64,000 bases of DNA from Variovorax sp. OV700 (GCF_900099805.1 NZ_FNDR01000004.1:372001-436000), one strand, 5' to 3'. Counted from the first letter of the stretch, positions 33,149 to 42,799 are shown. The notes: a model not told the origin generated them from the sequence alone. A program made the numbers and translations.

Positions 33149-34069
33149 TCAGTAGCCCCGGATCGGATCGACCACGCCGCTGACCGGAAGGCCCTGCTCC
33201 ATCGCGCGGATCTTTCCGGCGATCTGGCTGATGGATTCTTCCCGCAGCGTGCGCGCCGAGGCGTGCGGCGTGACGACAATTTTTGGATGGCGCCAGAACG
33301 GATGTTCGGCCGGCAGCGGCTCGACCTGGAACACGTCGAGGGTGGCGCCAGCGAGCTGACCTGCGTCGAGCATCGGAATCAGGTCGTCTTCGACCATGTG
33401 CGCGCCACGCGCGATGCTGATGAGGTAACCGCCCGGCTTGAGCTTGCCGAGCGTATGGCGGTTGAGGATGCCGCGCGTGGCTTCGGTCAGCGGCAGCAGG
33501 TTGACCAGCACGCGCGTGGACGACAGGAACTCGTCGAACTGCGCCTCGCCGCTGAACACCTTCACGCCATCGATCGCCTTGGGCGAGCGGCTCCAGCCCA
33601 GCACCGGAAACCCGAACTGCGCAACGGCTTTTGCGACCCGTTCGCCGAGCACGCCCAGCCCCATGATGCCGACCGGAAAGTCGCGCCGGAGCTTCGGCTT
33701 GCGATAGCTCCATCGGCCTTCGCGCGCATCGGCCTCGTAGACGTCGAATTCGCGAAAGTGGCGGATCAGCGTGTGGCAGACGTACTCCGCCATCTGCACC
33801 GACATGCCCGCATCGTCCAGCCGCACGATCCGCGTGTGCGCTGGCACCTTGAGCTTGAGTAGCGCGTCGACGCCGGCACCGATATTGAACAGGCCGCGCA
33901 GGCCCGGCTGTTCGTCGAGCAGTTGCTGCGGCGGCACCCACACGACCGCATGGTCGGCCTGTGCCGCTCCCGGCTGCCAGGGCTCGATCTGCGCGTCGGG
34001 CAGCTCGGCCTTGAGGCCTTCGATCCACGGTTCGGGGCGGTTGTCGGTGAGAGAGACGATGATTTTCAT
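33149..34069 (-). CDS. ghrA: Glyoxylate/hydroxypyruvate reductase (GhrA-like D-2-hydroxyacid dehydrogenase)
   Basis: 306-residue NAD(P)-dependent reductase of 2-oxoacids. The Rossmann loop is VGIMGLGVLGERVAKAVAQFG; LPLTEATRGILN and ISIARGAHMVEDDL are typical of the GhrA branch, and the catalytic His is in VTPHASART. ATG 34069 is used, since the frame upstream is non-coding. It faces an EthD-family gene on the other strand. Confidence 0.9.
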   Translation of the reverse strand: MKIIVSLTDNRPEPWIEGLKAELPDAQIEPWQPGAAQADHAVVWVPPQQLLDEQPGLRGLFNIGAGVDALLKLKVPAHTRIVRLDDAGMSVQMAEYVCHTLIRHFREFDVYEADAREGRWSYRKPKLRRDFPVGIMGLGVLGERVAKAVAQFGFPVLGWSRSPKAIDGVKVFSGEAQFDEFLSSTRVLVNLLPLTEATRGILNRHTLGKLKPGGYLISIARGAHMVEDDLIPMLDAGQLAGATLDVFQVEPLPAEHPFWRHPKIVVTPHASARTLREESISQIAGKIRAMEQGLPVSGVVDPIRGY

Positions 34070-34178
34070 GAATCGAATCTTATTAGGGCCTCGGCCTGTC
34101 CGCAGCTTGTCGCCCTTTGTTCCTTCTTCTATGCTCGTGCGCCAGCATCCAAGACCAGACACACCAGGAGACCGAAGC

Positions 34179-34493
34179 ATGATCAAAGTCAGCGTGATGT
34201 ACCCCTACACAGACGGCGCAAGGTTCGACCACGCCTACTACCGTGACAAGCACATGCCGCTGTTGAAGGCGCGCATGGGCGATGCTTGCAAGTCGTACAC
34301 CATCGACAAGGGGCTTGCCGGCGGCGCACCCGGAACCCCACCGACCTACGTCGGCATGTGCCACGTGTTCTGCGACTCGGCCGAGGCGTTTCAATCCGCG
34401 TTCGGCCCGCATGCCAAAGAGATCCTGGGCGACATCAAGAACTACACCGACATCGCACCCGTGTTGCAGATCAGCGAAGTGGTGGTGGGCTGA
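34179..34493 (+). CDS. EthD family protein
   Basis: 104-residue dimeric ferredoxin-like alpha/beta-barrel protein. The motif FDHAYYRDKHMPLLKARMG is the EthD hallmark, and FGPHAKEILGDIKNYTDIAPVLQISEV ends the fold. EthD is required for ethyl tert-butyl ether degradation in some actinobacteria, but most homologues have no proven role. ATG 34179 has AGGAG upstream. It is a lone plus-strand gene among minus-strand genes. Confidence 0.88.
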   Translation: MIKVSVMYPYTDGARFDHAYYRDKHMPLLKARMGDACKSYTIDKGLAGGAPGTPPTYVGMCHVFCDSAEAFQSAFGPHAKEILGDIKNYTDIAPVLQISEVVVG

Positions 34494-34504
34494 CCGCAAT
34501 AGGG

Positions 34505-36505
34505 TCAAGCCGCCGCGGCCATCCGCAACAGCTCGTCACCTTCGGTCACCTGCTCGCCGGGCGAGAACATCAGTTCTTCCACCGTTCCGTCGGCCGGCGC
34601 GGCAATGGTGTGCTCCATTTTCATGGCCTCCATCACCGCCAGCGGCTGGCCGCGGCTGACCTTGTCGCCGGCCTTGACCGCAAAAGACACCACCTTGCCC
34701 GGCATCGGTGCCGTGAGGCGGCCGCCTTCGGCATGGGTGTCGCCCGCGTGGGCCAGGCGATCGACGGCCGTGATCTTCGTGGCGCCCTTCGACGCGAACA
34801 CATGGGCCGTGGCGCCATCGAGGTGCACGTCCAGCGTCTGCCGCATGCCGGCAAATTCGACCTCGAACTCGCCCGACGGAAATTGGCCAACCACCAGCAG
34901 GCCTTGGACGCCGCCGGCCTCGAGCCACAGGCTGCCGTCGCGCTTGTAGGTCAGCAAAGCGGTCTGCTCGGCACCGCGAAACTCGAAGTCGAAGTGCCGC
35001 CGGTATTCGCCATGGGAGCGCCAGCCGTCGCGCCGCTCGAACGGATCGGGCGCGCCGGTCGGCCGTTCGGTGATCAGCGTGCGCGTGATGGCGGCGGCGG
35101 CGGCCAGCGGCAGGCCCAGCGCCTCGCGGTCGAACAGCACGGCGCGCTCGCGCTCGATCAGCGCCGTATCGAGATTGGCCTTCGAGAACGACTCGGTCGC
35201 GAGAATGCCGCGCAGGAACTGCACGTTGGTCGACACGCCCACGATCTGCACCTGCGCCAGCGCCGCATCGAGCCGCGCCAGCGCCTCGGCGCGCGTGCTG
35301 CCGTGCACGATCAGCTTGGCGATCATCGAGTCGTAGAAGGGCGAGATCTCGCCGCCCTCGCGCACGCCATCGTCGATGCGCACGCGGCTGCGCTGGAACG
35401 CCGTGGCTTGCGGCTTGCGGTACACGCGCAGCGTGCCGGTGGCGGGCAAAAAGTTGTTGTCGGGGTTCTCGGCGCAGATTCGCGCTTCGATCGCGTGGCC
35501 GTGGATCTGCAGCTCTTGCTGCTTCGCCGGAAGCGTCTCGCCCGATGCGACGCGCAATTGCCATTCGACGAGATCGAGGCCGGTGATGGCCTCGGTCACG
35601 GGATGCTCCACCTGCAGACGGGTGTTCATCTCCATGAAGAAGAAGTTCATCTCGCCGCCTTCCCGCTGCTCGACGATGAACTCGACAGTGCCCGCACCCA
35701 CGTAGTTAACGGCGCGCGCTGCAGCCACGGCGGCTTCGCCCATCTGCTTGCGCATTGCCTCGGTCATGCCAGGCGCGGGCGCTTCTTCCAGCACCTTCTG
35801 GTGGCGCCGCTGCACCGAGCAGTCACGCTCGAACAGGTAGACGTAGTTGCCGCGCGTATCGCCGAACACCTGGATCTCGATGTGGCGCGGGCGCTGCACG
35901 TACTTCTCGATCAGCACCGCGTCGTCGCCGAAGCTGTTGATCGCTTCGCGCTGGCATGAAGCCAGTGCGGCCGCGAAGTCTTCCGCCCGGTCGACCGCGC
36001 GCATGCCCTTGCCGCCGCCGCCCGCGCTGGCCTTGATGAGCACGGGGTAGCCGATGCGATCGGCCTCGCGCTGCAGCAGCGCGGAGTTCTGGTCGTGGCC
36101 GTGGTAGCCGGGCACCAGTGGCACGCCGGCTTTTTCCATCAGCTGCTTCGACTCGGCCTTGAGGCCCATGGCCTTGATGGCCGAAGGCGGCGGGCCGATG
36201 AAAACCAGCCCCGCGTCCGCGCAGGCCTGCGCGAACTCTTCGTTCTCGCTCAGGAAGCCGTAGCCCGGATGCACGGCCTCGGCGCCCGTGGCCTTGGCTG
36301 CTTCGAGGATCTTCTCCCAGCGCAGGTAGCTGTCCTTCGGCGCGCTGCCGCCCAAGTGCACCGACTCGTCGCAGGCGCGCACATGGTTGGCATGCGCGTC
36401 GGCATCGGAGTACACGGCCACGGTGCGGATCGCCATGCGTCTCGCGGTTGCGGCAACACGGCAAGCGATTTCACCGCGATTCGCAATCAGTATCTTCTTA
36501 AACAT
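34505..36505 (-). CDS. liuD: 3-methylcrotonyl-CoA carboxylase, biotin-carboxylase/biotin-carrier subunit
   Basis: 666-residue alpha subunit that carboxylates its biotin and passes CO2 to 3-methylcrotonyl-CoA in leucine degradation. The N-terminal biotin carboxylase domain starts MFKKILIANRGEIACRV, with the ATP-grasp glycine loop KASAGGGGKGMR and FMEMNTRLQVEHPVTE. The C-terminal carrier domain has the biotinyl-lysine motif VMEAMKMEHT. ATG 36505 has only a weak ribosome site. Its start overlaps the stop of a 41-codon upstream ORF that repeats its own first 11 codons, so initiation is probably coupled. Confidence 0.94.
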   Translation of the reverse strand: MFKKILIANRGEIACRVAATARRMAIRTVAVYSDADAHANHVRACDESVHLGGSAPKDSYLRWEKILEAAKATGAEAVHPGYGFLSENEEFAQACADAGLVFIGPPPSAIKAMGLKAESKQLMEKAGVPLVPGYHGHDQNSALLQREADRIGYPVLIKASAGGGGKGMRAVDRAEDFAAALASCQREAINSFGDDAVLIEKYVQRPRHIEIQVFGDTRGNYVYLFERDCSVQRRHQKVLEEAPAPGMTEAMRKQMGEAAVAAARAVNYVGAGTVEFIVEQREGGEMNFFFMEMNTRLQVEHPVTEAITGLDLVEWQLRVASGETLPAKQQELQIHGHAIEARICAENPDNNFLPATGTLRVYRKPQATAFQRSRVRIDDGVREGGEISPFYDSMIAKLIVHGSTRAEALARLDAALAQVQIVGVSTNVQFLRGILATESFSKANLDTALIERERAVLFDREALGLPLAAAAAITRTLITERPTGAPDPFERRDGWRSHGEYRRHFDFEFRGAEQTALLTYKRDGSLWLEAGGVQGLLVVGQFPSGEFEVEFAGMRQTLDVHLDGATAHVFASKGATKITAVDRLAHAGDTHAEGGRLTAPMPGKVVSFAVKAGDKVSRGQPLAVMEAMKMEHTIAAPADGTVEELMFSPGEQVTEGDELLRMAAAA

Positions 36506-36529
36506 GGTGGACTTTCGCGGTGAAATTGC
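36465..36529. repeat. Inverted repeat flanking the liuD start codon
   Basis: GCGATTTCACCGCGA at 36465-36479 and TCGCGGTGAAATTGC at 36515-36529 are inverted copies with one mismatch in 15. On the liuD mRNA they could pair around a 35-nt loop that holds the start codon. The inner copy is part of the coding sequence (RGEIA). Confidence 0.7.
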
Positions 36530-36623
36530 CAGAGCACGCTGCGCGTGCCATGCGATTTGGCTTCGCCGCTGCGCCGCTTTGCGGCTGGTCACCGCGATTC
36601 GCAATCAGGATCTTCTTAAACAT
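36471..36623 (-). repeat. Duplicated start region of liuD (35-bp direct repeats, period 118)
   Basis: 36471-36505 and 36589-36623 are 35-bp direct repeats with one mismatch (36491 against 36609). Each begins on the minus strand with ATGTTTAAGAAGAT and continues through the codons for ILIANRG. The 83 bp between them are unrelated except for an inverted fragment of the same region (36515-36529). Confidence 0.9.
36498..36623 (-). CDS. 41-residue leader ORF created by duplication of the liuD start
   Basis: It starts at ATG 36623 with MFKKILIANRG, identical to the start of liuD, then diverges into DQPQSGAAAKPNRMARAAC and a basic tail. Its ATG overlaps the DUF4126 stop codon, and its TAA (36500-36498) lies inside the first codons of liuD, so ribosomes finishing it are positioned at the true start. 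GGGAG lies upstream of this copy. It is either a translated coupling leader or a decayed fragment; the sequence alone cannot decide. Confidence 0.5.
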   Translation of the reverse strand: MFKKILIANRGDQPQSGAAAKPNRMARAACSGNFTAKVHHV

Positions 36624-37287
36624 TCGGAGTGTCTCCCGGAGGATTCTTTTTCAGTTGAAACGCAGGCGTGACGCCCGGATCGGGTCGGCCGCTGAAGATG
36701 CGTGCCACGCGGGTGAACAGCGCCTTGAGAAAGCGCCAGCTCTTGCGGATGAGCCACACGCTGAGCACCAGCACGAGGATGAACAGCGCGAGAAAGACCA
36801 GCGGATGCGCCACCGCGAGCCACAGCCCGGCGGGCACCATGCTGTCTTCGACCAGCGATGCGCCCACGTTGGAAAACGGCTCGGGCGAGGTGTTGATGGC
36901 TGCACGCGTCGTGGCCTTGGCCGCATGCGCGGTGGCCGCGAAGCCGCCGCCCAGCAGCGCCGCCACGATGGCCATCACGCCATGGTCGGCGCCGAACACA
37001 CTGGCCGCGAGCGCCGCACCGGCGGGAATGCGGATGGCGGTGTGCACCACATCCCACAGGGAATCGAGGCCGGGAATCTTGTCGGCGAAAAACTCGATGA
37101 ACACCATGAACCCGCTCGCCGCGATGACCACCGGATGCGCGAGCAGCTGCAAGCCGCTCGGCAACGGCACCCATCCGAAGTAACCGGCGAGCCCCGTCAG
37201 GAGCACGACGAGGTACAGCCGCACGCCGCTGGCCCAGCCGATGGCCGCAGCCAGGGCGAGCAGTTGGGGCATGTCGAGCGCGTTCAT
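36616..37287 (-). CDS. DUF4126 family membrane protein
   Basis: 223-residue integral membrane protein with several hydrophobic segments (LLALAAAIGWASGVRLYLVVLLTGLAG, VVIAASGFMVFIEFFADK, FLALFILVLVLSVWLI). The FFADKIPGLDSLWDVVHTAIRIPAGA segment is the DUF4126 core. Function is unknown. It sits between liuC and liuD in the leucine degradation cluster. Its TAA overlaps the ATG of the duplicated liuD start (ATGTTTAA). A membrane protein in this position might serve uptake or export, but nothing shows that. Confidence 0.8.
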   Translation of the reverse strand: MNALDMPQLLALAAAIGWASGVRLYLVVLLTGLAGYFGWVPLPSGLQLLAHPVVIAASGFMVFIEFFADKIPGLDSLWDVVHTAIRIPAGAALAASVFGADHGVMAIVAALLGGGFAATAHAAKATTRAAINTSPEPFSNVGASLVEDSMVPAGLWLAVAHPLVFLALFILVLVLSVWLIRKSWRFLKALFTRVARIFSGRPDPGVTPAFQLKKNPPGDTPNV

Positions 37288-37296
37288 GGCATGCGC

Positions 37297-38088
37297 TCAG
37301 TGGCCCAGCCAGGACGGCTTGCGCTTCTGCAGGAAAGCCTGCACGCCTTCGCGGCCTTCATCGCTGGCACGTATGTCCGCGATGCCTTCCACGGTCTTCG
37401 CGATCAGCGCGTCGTCGATCTCGCGGCCATTCACGTCGGCAATCAGCTGCTTGCACGCGCGCACCGCGGCCGGGCTGGCACCGGTGAGTGCTTTCAGCAG
37501 CTCGTCGACCTTGGCGTCGAGCACGTCGGCAGCGACGACTTCATGCACGAATCCGATGCGGTGCGCCTCGGCGGCGGTGAAGCGCTCGGCCGTGAGAAAG
37601 TAGCGCTGCGAAGCGCGGGTGCCCATGGCGCGCAGTACATACGGGCTGATGGTCGCGGGCACGAGGCCGATCTTGACTTCGCTCAGGCAGTACCAAGCCG
37701 TGTCGACGCTCACCGCCATGTCGCAGGCCGCGACCAGCCCCATGCCGCCGGCATACACATCGCCCTGCACGCGCGCGATGGTGGGCTTGGGGCATTCGGC
37801 GATGGTGCGCAGCATCTCGGCCAGCTTGCCCGCGTCGGCGATGTTCTCGTCGCGCGTGTAGTCGGCCATGCGGCGCATCCAGTTGAGGTTCGCGCCCGCG
37901 CAGAAGGCCGGGCCGTTGGCGCCGAGCACGATGGCTTTCACCTGCGGCGCGGCGCCGGCTTCGGTGAAGGCCTGCGTCAGCTCGGCGATCACGACATCGT
38001 CGAAAGCATTGCGCGCATCGGGCTGGTCGAGCCAGATGCGTGCGATGGCGCCTTCGATCGTGAGGTTCAGCTTGGTGAAAGTGCTCAT
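37297..38088 (-). CDS. liuC: Methylglutaconyl-CoA hydratase (enoyl-CoA hydratase family)
   Basis: 263-residue crotonase-fold enzyme. Position in the cluster points to hydration of 3-methylglutaconyl-CoA to HMG-CoA. The oxyanion-hole loops are AFCAGANLNWM and VYAGGMGLVAACDMAV; the C-terminus ends QKRKPSWLGH, as in other LiuC proteins. It is 13 bp after liuB and 9 bp before the DUF4126 gene on the same strand. A general enoyl-CoA hydratase role is the alternative, but context is strong. Confidence 0.92.
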   Translation of the reverse strand: MSTFTKLNLTIEGAIARIWLDQPDARNAFDDVVIAELTQAFTEAGAAPQVKAIVLGANGPAFCAGANLNWMRRMADYTRDENIADAGKLAEMLRTIAECPKPTIARVQGDVYAGGMGLVAACDMAVSVDTAWYCLSEVKIGLVPATISPYVLRAMGTRASQRYFLTAERFTAAEAHRIGFVHEVVAADVLDAKVDELLKALTGASPAAVRACKQLIADVNGREIDDALIAKTVEGIADIRASDEGREGVQAFLQKRKPSWLGH

Positions 38089-38101
38089 GCCGCGCCCCTC
38101 G

Positions 38102-39724
38102 TCACATGCGGAAGATGCCGAACTTCGGCTCTGGAACGGGTGCGTTGCGCGCGGCCGCCAGGCCCAGCGCCAGAACGCGCCGCGTATCCGCCGGATCGAT
38201 GATGCCGTCGTCCCACAGCCGCGCCGTCGCGTAGTAGGGATGGCCTTGGTCTTCGTACTGCTGGCGGATCGGCGCCTTGAAGGCTTCTTCCTCTTCCTTG
38301 CTCCAGCTGCCGCCCTTGAGCTCGATGCCGTCGCGCTTCACCGTGGCCAGCACGCTCGCGGCCTGCTCGCCGCCCATCACGCTGATGCGCGCGTTGGGCC
38401 ACATCCAGAGAAAGCGCGGGCTGTACGCGCGGCCGCACATGCCGTAGTTGCCGGCGCCGAAGCTGCCGCCGATGATGATGGTGAACTTCGGCACGTTGGC
38501 CGTGGCCACGGCCGTCACCATCTTGGCGCCGTGGCGCGCAATGCCTTCGTTCTCGTACTTGCGACCCACCATGAAGCCCGTGATGTTCTGCAGGAACACC
38601 AGCGGGATCTTGCGGTGGCAGCACAGCTCGATGAAGTGCGCGCCCTTCTGGGCCGATTCGCTGAACAGGATGCCGTTGTTCGCGATGATGCCAACGGGCA
38701 TGCCCTCGATCTCGGCAAAGCCGCAGACAAGCGTGGCGCCGAAGCGGGCCTTGAACTCGTGGAACTCGCTGCCATCGACGATGCGCGCGATGATCTCGCG
38801 CACGTCGAAGGGCTTGCGGGTGTCGGTCGGGATCACGCCGTAGAGTTCTTCGCGGGGGAATGCGGGCGGGTGCACCTCGGCCTTCGCCGGAGCTTCGACT
38901 GCGTTGGCATTGAGATTGGCCACCGCCGAACGTGCCAGCGCCAGCGCATGCAGGTCGTTCTGCGCCAAGTGATCCACCACGCCCGAGAGCCGCGTGTGCA
39001 CGTCGCCGCCGCCCAGGTCTTCGGCCGTGACGACCTCGCCGGTGGCCGCCTTCACGAGCGGCGGGCCGCCCAGGAAGATGGTGCCCTGGTTCTTCACGAT
39101 GATCGACTCGTCGCTCATCGCCGGCACATACGCGCCGCCCGCCGTGCACGAGCCCATGACCACCGCGATCTGCGGGATGCCCTGGGCGCTCATGTTGGCC
39201 TGGTTGTAGAAGATGCGGCCGAAGTGGTCGCGGTCGGGAAACACCTCGTCCTGGTTCGGCAGGTTGGCGCCGCCCGAATCGACCAGGTAGATGCAGGGCA
39301 GGCGGTTCTGCTCGGCGATCTCCTGCGCGCGCAGGTGCTTCTTGACGGTCATCGGGTAGTAGGTGCCGCCCTTCACCGTCGCGTCGTTGCAGACGATCAT
39401 GCAGTCGACGCCGTTCACGCGGCCGATGCCGGCGATGAGGCCTGCGCCCGGTGCCGATTCAGCCCCCTTCGCGTCGAGGTACATCGCATGCGCGGCCAGC
39501 GGCGCGATCTCCAGGAATGGCGTGCCGGGGTCGAGCAGCTCGGCCACGCGGTCGCGCGGCAGCAGCTTGCCGCGTGCCGTGTGTTTGGCGCGCGCGGCCT
39601 CGCCGCCGCCCTGCTCCACTTTCGCGAACTGCTTGTACAGGTCGTCGACCAGCGCGCGCATGGCCGCGACGTTGGCCTGGAAGTCGGCCGACCGCGCGTT
39701 GAGTTTGGTTTCGAGTTTGCTCAT
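38102..39724 (-). CDS. liuB: 3-methylcrotonyl-CoA carboxylase, carboxyltransferase subunit
   Basis: 540-residue beta subunit transferring CO2 from biotin to 3-methylcrotonyl-CoA. It begins [22 protein letters not shown] and shows the CoA-carboxyltransferase segments [52 protein letters not shown] and [34 protein letters not shown], as in MccB/LiuB. ATG 39724 overlaps the stop of the acyl-CoA ligase gene (ATGA). The upstream open frame is a shadow of that ligase. Confidence 0.95.
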   Translation of the reverse strand: MSKLETKLNARSADFQANVAAMRALVDDLYKQFAKVEQGGGEAARAKHTARGKLLPRDRVAELLDPGTPFLEIAPLAAHAMYLDAKGAESAPGAGLIAGIGRVNGVDCMIVCNDATVKGGTYYPMTVKKHLRAQEIAEQNRLPCIYLVDSGGANLPNQDEVFPDRDHFGRIFYNQANMSAQGIPQIAVVMGSCTAGGAYVPAMSDESIIVKNQGTIFLGGPPLVKAATGEVVTAEDLGGGDVHTRLSGVVDHLAQNDLHALALARSAVANLNANAVEAPAKAEVHPPAFPREELYGVIPTDTRKPFDVREIIARIVDGSEFHEFKARFGATLVCGFAEIEGMPVGIIANNGILFSESAQKGAHFIELCCHRKIPLVFLQNITGFMVGRKYENEGIARHGAKMVTAVATANVPKFTIIIGGSFGAGNYGMCGRAYSPRFLWMWPNARISVMGGEQAASVLATVKRDGIELKGGSWSKEEEEAFKAPIRQQYEDQGHPYYATARLWDDGIIDPADTRRVLALGLAAARNAPVPEPKFGIFRM

Positions 39725-41397
39725 GCTGTCTTTTCTTGTTCGAGGCCGAGTTGTTCCGCCATCGCTTCGCGGATCTTGAATTTCTGGATCTTGCCGGTCA
39801 CCGTCATCGGGAACGCGCTGACGAACTGGATGTACCTCGGCACCTTGTAGTGCGCGATCTGGCCCTTGCAGAAGTCGCGGATCTCGGTGTCGGTCGCGGT
39901 CTGGCCGGGTTTGACGATGATCCAGGCGCAAAGCTCCTCGCCGTACTTCTTGTCCGGAAGGCCCACCACCTGCACGTCCTGCACCTTCGGATGACGGTAG
40001 AGGAACTCTTCGATCTCGCGCGGGTAGATGTTCTCGCCGCCGCGGATCACCAGGTCCTTGATGCGGCCGACGATGTTGACGTAGCCCTCGGCGTCCATGG
40101 TGGCAAGGTCGCCGGTGTGCATCCAGTGCTCGGCGTCGATGGCTTCGCGGGTCTTTTCTTCGTCTTCCCAGTAGCCGTGCATCACCGAGTAGCCGCGCGT
40201 GCAGAACTCGCCGGAGGTGCCGCGCGGCACGATGGCGCCGGTCTCGGGATCGATGATCTTGATCTCCAGATGCGGCTGCACGGTGCCCACCGTCGACACG
40301 CGCTTGTCCAGCGGCGTGTTTGTGCTGCTCTGGCAGCTCACCGGGCTGGTCTCGGTCATGCCATAGGCAATGGTGATTTCGCTTAGGTGCATCTCGTTCA
40401 CCACGCGCTTCATCACCTCGATGGGGCATGGCGACCCGGCCATGATGCCGGTGCGAAGCGTGGAGAGGTCGAACTCCTTGAAGCGCGGATGGTCGAGCTC
40501 GGCGATGAACATCGTGGGCACACCATGCAGGCCCGTGCACTTCTCGGCCTGCACGGTCTCCAGCACGGTGAGCGGGTCGAACCCATCGTTCGGGTACACG
40601 ATGGCCGAGCCGTGCGTGAGGCAGGCCAGGTTACCGAGCACCATGCCGAAGCAGTGGTACAGCGGCACCGGAATGCACAGCCGGTCGGACGGCGTGAGCT
40701 TCATGCATTCGCCGATGAAGAAGCCGTTGTTCAGGATGTTGCGATGCGTGAGCGTCGCGCCCTTGGGAAAGCCCGTGGTGCCGCTGGTGAACTGGATGTT
40801 GATCGGATCGATGGCCTTGAGCGTCTTCTGCACCTGCGCCACGCGCGGGTCGGCCGCATCGCCGCTCGCGAGCAATTGGCTGAAGCGCTGCATGCCGGGT
40901 TCTTCGACATCTGCCGCGGCCTTGCCGTCGATCCAGAAAGTGTGCTGCAACTGCGGCAAGCGCTTCGGTCCGAGTTCGCGCAGCATGCCGAGGTAGTCGC
41001 TGGTCTTGAACTGCGCCATCGTCACCAGCACCTTGCAGCCGACCTTGTTGAGCGCGTATTCGAGCTCTGACGTGCGGTAGGCCGGGTTGATGTTGACGAG
41101 GACGAGGCCGGCCTTGGCGGTCGCGATCTGCATCAGCACCCAGGGTGCGTTGTTGTGCGACCAGATGCCCACGCGGTCGCCGGGTTCGAGGCCCAGGTTC
41201 AGCAATGCGCTGGCGAGTTTGCTGGACTCGGCCTGCAGTTCGCGGTAGGTGAAGCGCTTGCCTTCATGGCGGCTGACGAGCGCCTCGCGGTCGGGGTGCT
41301 TCGAGACCATGTCGTCGAAGAAGTCGCCGATGGTTTGCTCGATGAGGGGGACGTCGGTGGCGCCCTGGCCGTAGCTTTGATTCAGCGCAACAGTCAT
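39721..41397 (-). CDS. AMP-dependent acyl-CoA synthetase
   Basis: 558-residue adenylate-forming ligase activating a short- or medium-chain acid to its CoA ester. The AMP-binding P-loop is [34 protein letters not shown] (A5), [42 protein letters not shown] and the catalytic lysine region [14 protein letters not shown] are intact. Location between liuA and liuB suggests activation of isovalerate or a related branched acid. ATG 41397 starts [11 protein letters not shown]; upstream lies a repeat. It is coupled to liuB by a 4-bp overlap. Confidence 0.9.
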   Translation of the reverse strand: MTVALNQSYGQGATDVPLIEQTIGDFFDDMVSKHPDREALVSRHEGKRFTYRELQAESSKLASALLNLGLEPGDRVGIWSHNNAPWVLMQIATAKAGLVLVNINPAYRTSELEYALNKVGCKVLVTMAQFKTSDYLGMLRELGPKRLPQLQHTFWIDGKAAADVEEPGMQRFSQLLASGDAADPRVAQVQKTLKAIDPINIQFTSGTTGFPKGATLTHRNILNNGFFIGECMKLTPSDRLCIPVPLYHCFGMVLGNLACLTHGSAIVYPNDGFDPLTVLETVQAEKCTGLHGVPTMFIAELDHPRFKEFDLSTLRTGIMAGSPCPIEVMKRVVNEMHLSEITIAYGMTETSPVSCQSSTNTPLDKRVSTVGTVQPHLEIKIIDPETGAIVPRGTSGEFCTRGYSVMHGYWEDEEKTREAIDAEHWMHTGDLATMDAEGYVNIVGRIKDLVIRGGENIYPREIEEFLYRHPKVQDVQVVGLPDKKYGEELCAWIIVKPGQTATDTEIRDFCKGQIAHYKVPRYIQFVSAFPMTVTGKIQKFKIREAMAEQLGLEQEKTA

Positions 41398-41417
41398 ATC
41401 TATGTCCTTGTCTGGCT

Positions 41418-41530
41418 CCTTCCCCTTTCGGGGGAAGGCTGGGATGGGGGCAAGCGGCGCCTGTTCGGCGCAGTGCTTCATCGACAGCCCCTGCCCCCAC
41501 CCCCGCCCTCCCCCAGAGGGGGAGGGAGAA
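41418..41530. repeat. Pair of GC-rich inverted repeats between liuA and the acyl-CoA ligase gene
   Basis: Two hairpins, CCTTCCCC-TTTC-GGGGGAAGG (about 41418-41438) and CCCTCCCCC-AG-AGGGGGAGGG (about 41506-41526), stand in opposite orientation. The adjoining stretches (GGGATGGGGGCAAG and CTGCCCCCACCCCC) are also roughly inverted copies. The layout resembles paired REP/BIME-type intergenic repeats. It lies in the polycistronic liu mRNA. Confidence 0.6.
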
Positions 41531-41537
41531 AAACATC

Positions 41538-42710
41538 CTACGCAGTTTCCGCGAACAACTCGCGCCCGATCAGCATCCGCCGGATCTCGCTCGTCCCCGC
41601 GCCAATCTCATACAGCTTGGCATCACGCCACAGCCGCTCCACCGGAAAGTCCTTGGTGTAGCCCACGCCGCCTAGCGCCTGGATCGCCTCGCCGGCCATC
41701 CACGTCGCCTTCTCGGCCGAATAGAGAATCGCGCCCGCCGCGTCCTTGCGGAAGGTGCGCGCATGGTCGTTGCGGTCGCAGGCCTTGCCCACGGCGTACA
41801 CATAGGCGCGCGTAGCCTGCCACGTCGAATACATGTCCGCCAGCTTGCCCTGCATCAGCTGGAATTCGCCGATGCTCTGGCCGAACTGCTTGCGCTCGTG
41901 GACAAAGGGCAGCACCGCGTCCATGCAGGCGGCCATGATGCCTAGCGGGCCGCCCGAGAGCACCGCGCGCTCGTAGTCGAGCCCGCTCATCAGCACCTTG
42001 GCGCCCATGCCCTCGCCGCCGAGCACGTTTTCTTCCGGCACTTCGCAGTTGTCGAAGAACAGCGGGTAGGTGTTGGAGCCGCGCATGCCCAGCTTGTCGA
42101 GCTTGGTGCCGGCCGAAAAGCCCTTGAAGCCCTTTTCGACAATGAAGGCCGTCATGCCGCGTGCGCCCATTTCAGGTTCGGTCTTGGCATAGATCACCAG
42201 CGTGTCGGCGTCGCCGCCGTTGGTGATCCACATCTTGCCGCCGTTGAGCACGTAGTAGCCGTTCTTCTTTTCGGCCTTGAGCTTCATGCTCACCACGTCG
42301 GAGCCGGCGTTGGGCTCGCTCATGGCCAGCGCGCCGACGTGCTCGCCGCTCACCAGCTTGGGCAGGTATTTCTTCTTCTGCGTGTCGCTGCCGTTGCGGT
42401 GGATCTGGTTCACGCACAGGTTGGAGTGCGCGCCGTATGAGAGGCCCACCGACGCCGAGGCGCGCGAGACTTCTTCCATGGCCACGATGTGCGCCAGGTA
42501 GCCGAGCTCGGTACCGCCGAACTCTTCCTTCACCGTCATGCCGTGCAGGCCGAGCTCGCCGAGCTTCTGCCACAGGTCGTGCGGAAACAGGTTGTCGCGG
42601 TCGATGTCCGCGGCGCGCGGCGCGATTTCGTTCGCGGCAAAGTCCTGGATGGCGCTGCGCAGCGAATCGATGGTCTCGCCCAGGTCGAAGTTCAGGCCGG
42701 GATCGTGCAT
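41538..42710 (-). CDS. liuA: Isovaleryl-CoA dehydrogenase
   Basis: 390-residue FAD acyl-CoA dehydrogenase oxidising isovaleryl-CoA to 3-methylcrotonyl-CoA. Flavin/substrate motifs are [20 protein letters not shown] and [18 protein letters not shown]; the C-terminal [19 protein letters not shown] is typical, and the [19 protein letters not shown] stretch is characteristic of the isovaleryl branch. It is the first gene of the liu cluster. The 141-bp gap to the divergent AraC-type gene holds the direct repeats at 42800-42834. Confidence 0.94.
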   Translation of the reverse strand: MHDPGLNFDLGETIDSLRSAIQDFAANEIAPRAADIDRDNLFPHDLWQKLGELGLHGMTVKEEFGGTELGYLAHIVAMEEVSRASASVGLSYGAHSNLCVNQIHRNGSDTQKKKYLPKLVSGEHVGALAMSEPNAGSDVVSMKLKAEKKNGYYVLNGGKMWITNGGDADTLVIYAKTEPEMGARGMTAFIVEKGFKGFSAGTKLDKLGMRGSNTYPLFFDNCEVPEENVLGGEGMGAKVLMSGLDYERAVLSGGPLGIMAACMDAVLPFVHERKQFGQSIGEFQLMQGKLADMYSTWQATRAYVYAVGKACDRNDHARTFRKDAAGAILYSAEKATWMAGEAIQALGGVGYTKDFPVERLWRDAKLYEIGAGTSEIRRMLIGRELFAETA

Positions 42711-42799
42711 GTGTCTTGTCTCCTCTGAGGGGGTCGGCGCGCAGGCTGTCCCACGCGGATTGGCGCTTGGTAGAAACGCAGCTTACGCTTCGCGGCGCC

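Noticed and set aside
36387-36671. Plus-strand open frame of 94 codons across the liuD start.
   Set aside because: It is antisense to liuD, and its repeated ISIFLN / IRNQDLL-like peptides just reflect the duplicated start region.
42711-42799. A possible LiuR box upstream of liuA.
   Set aside because: No sequence close to TTTACGTnAACGTAAA occurs there; only the direct repeats next to the araC-type gene stand out.
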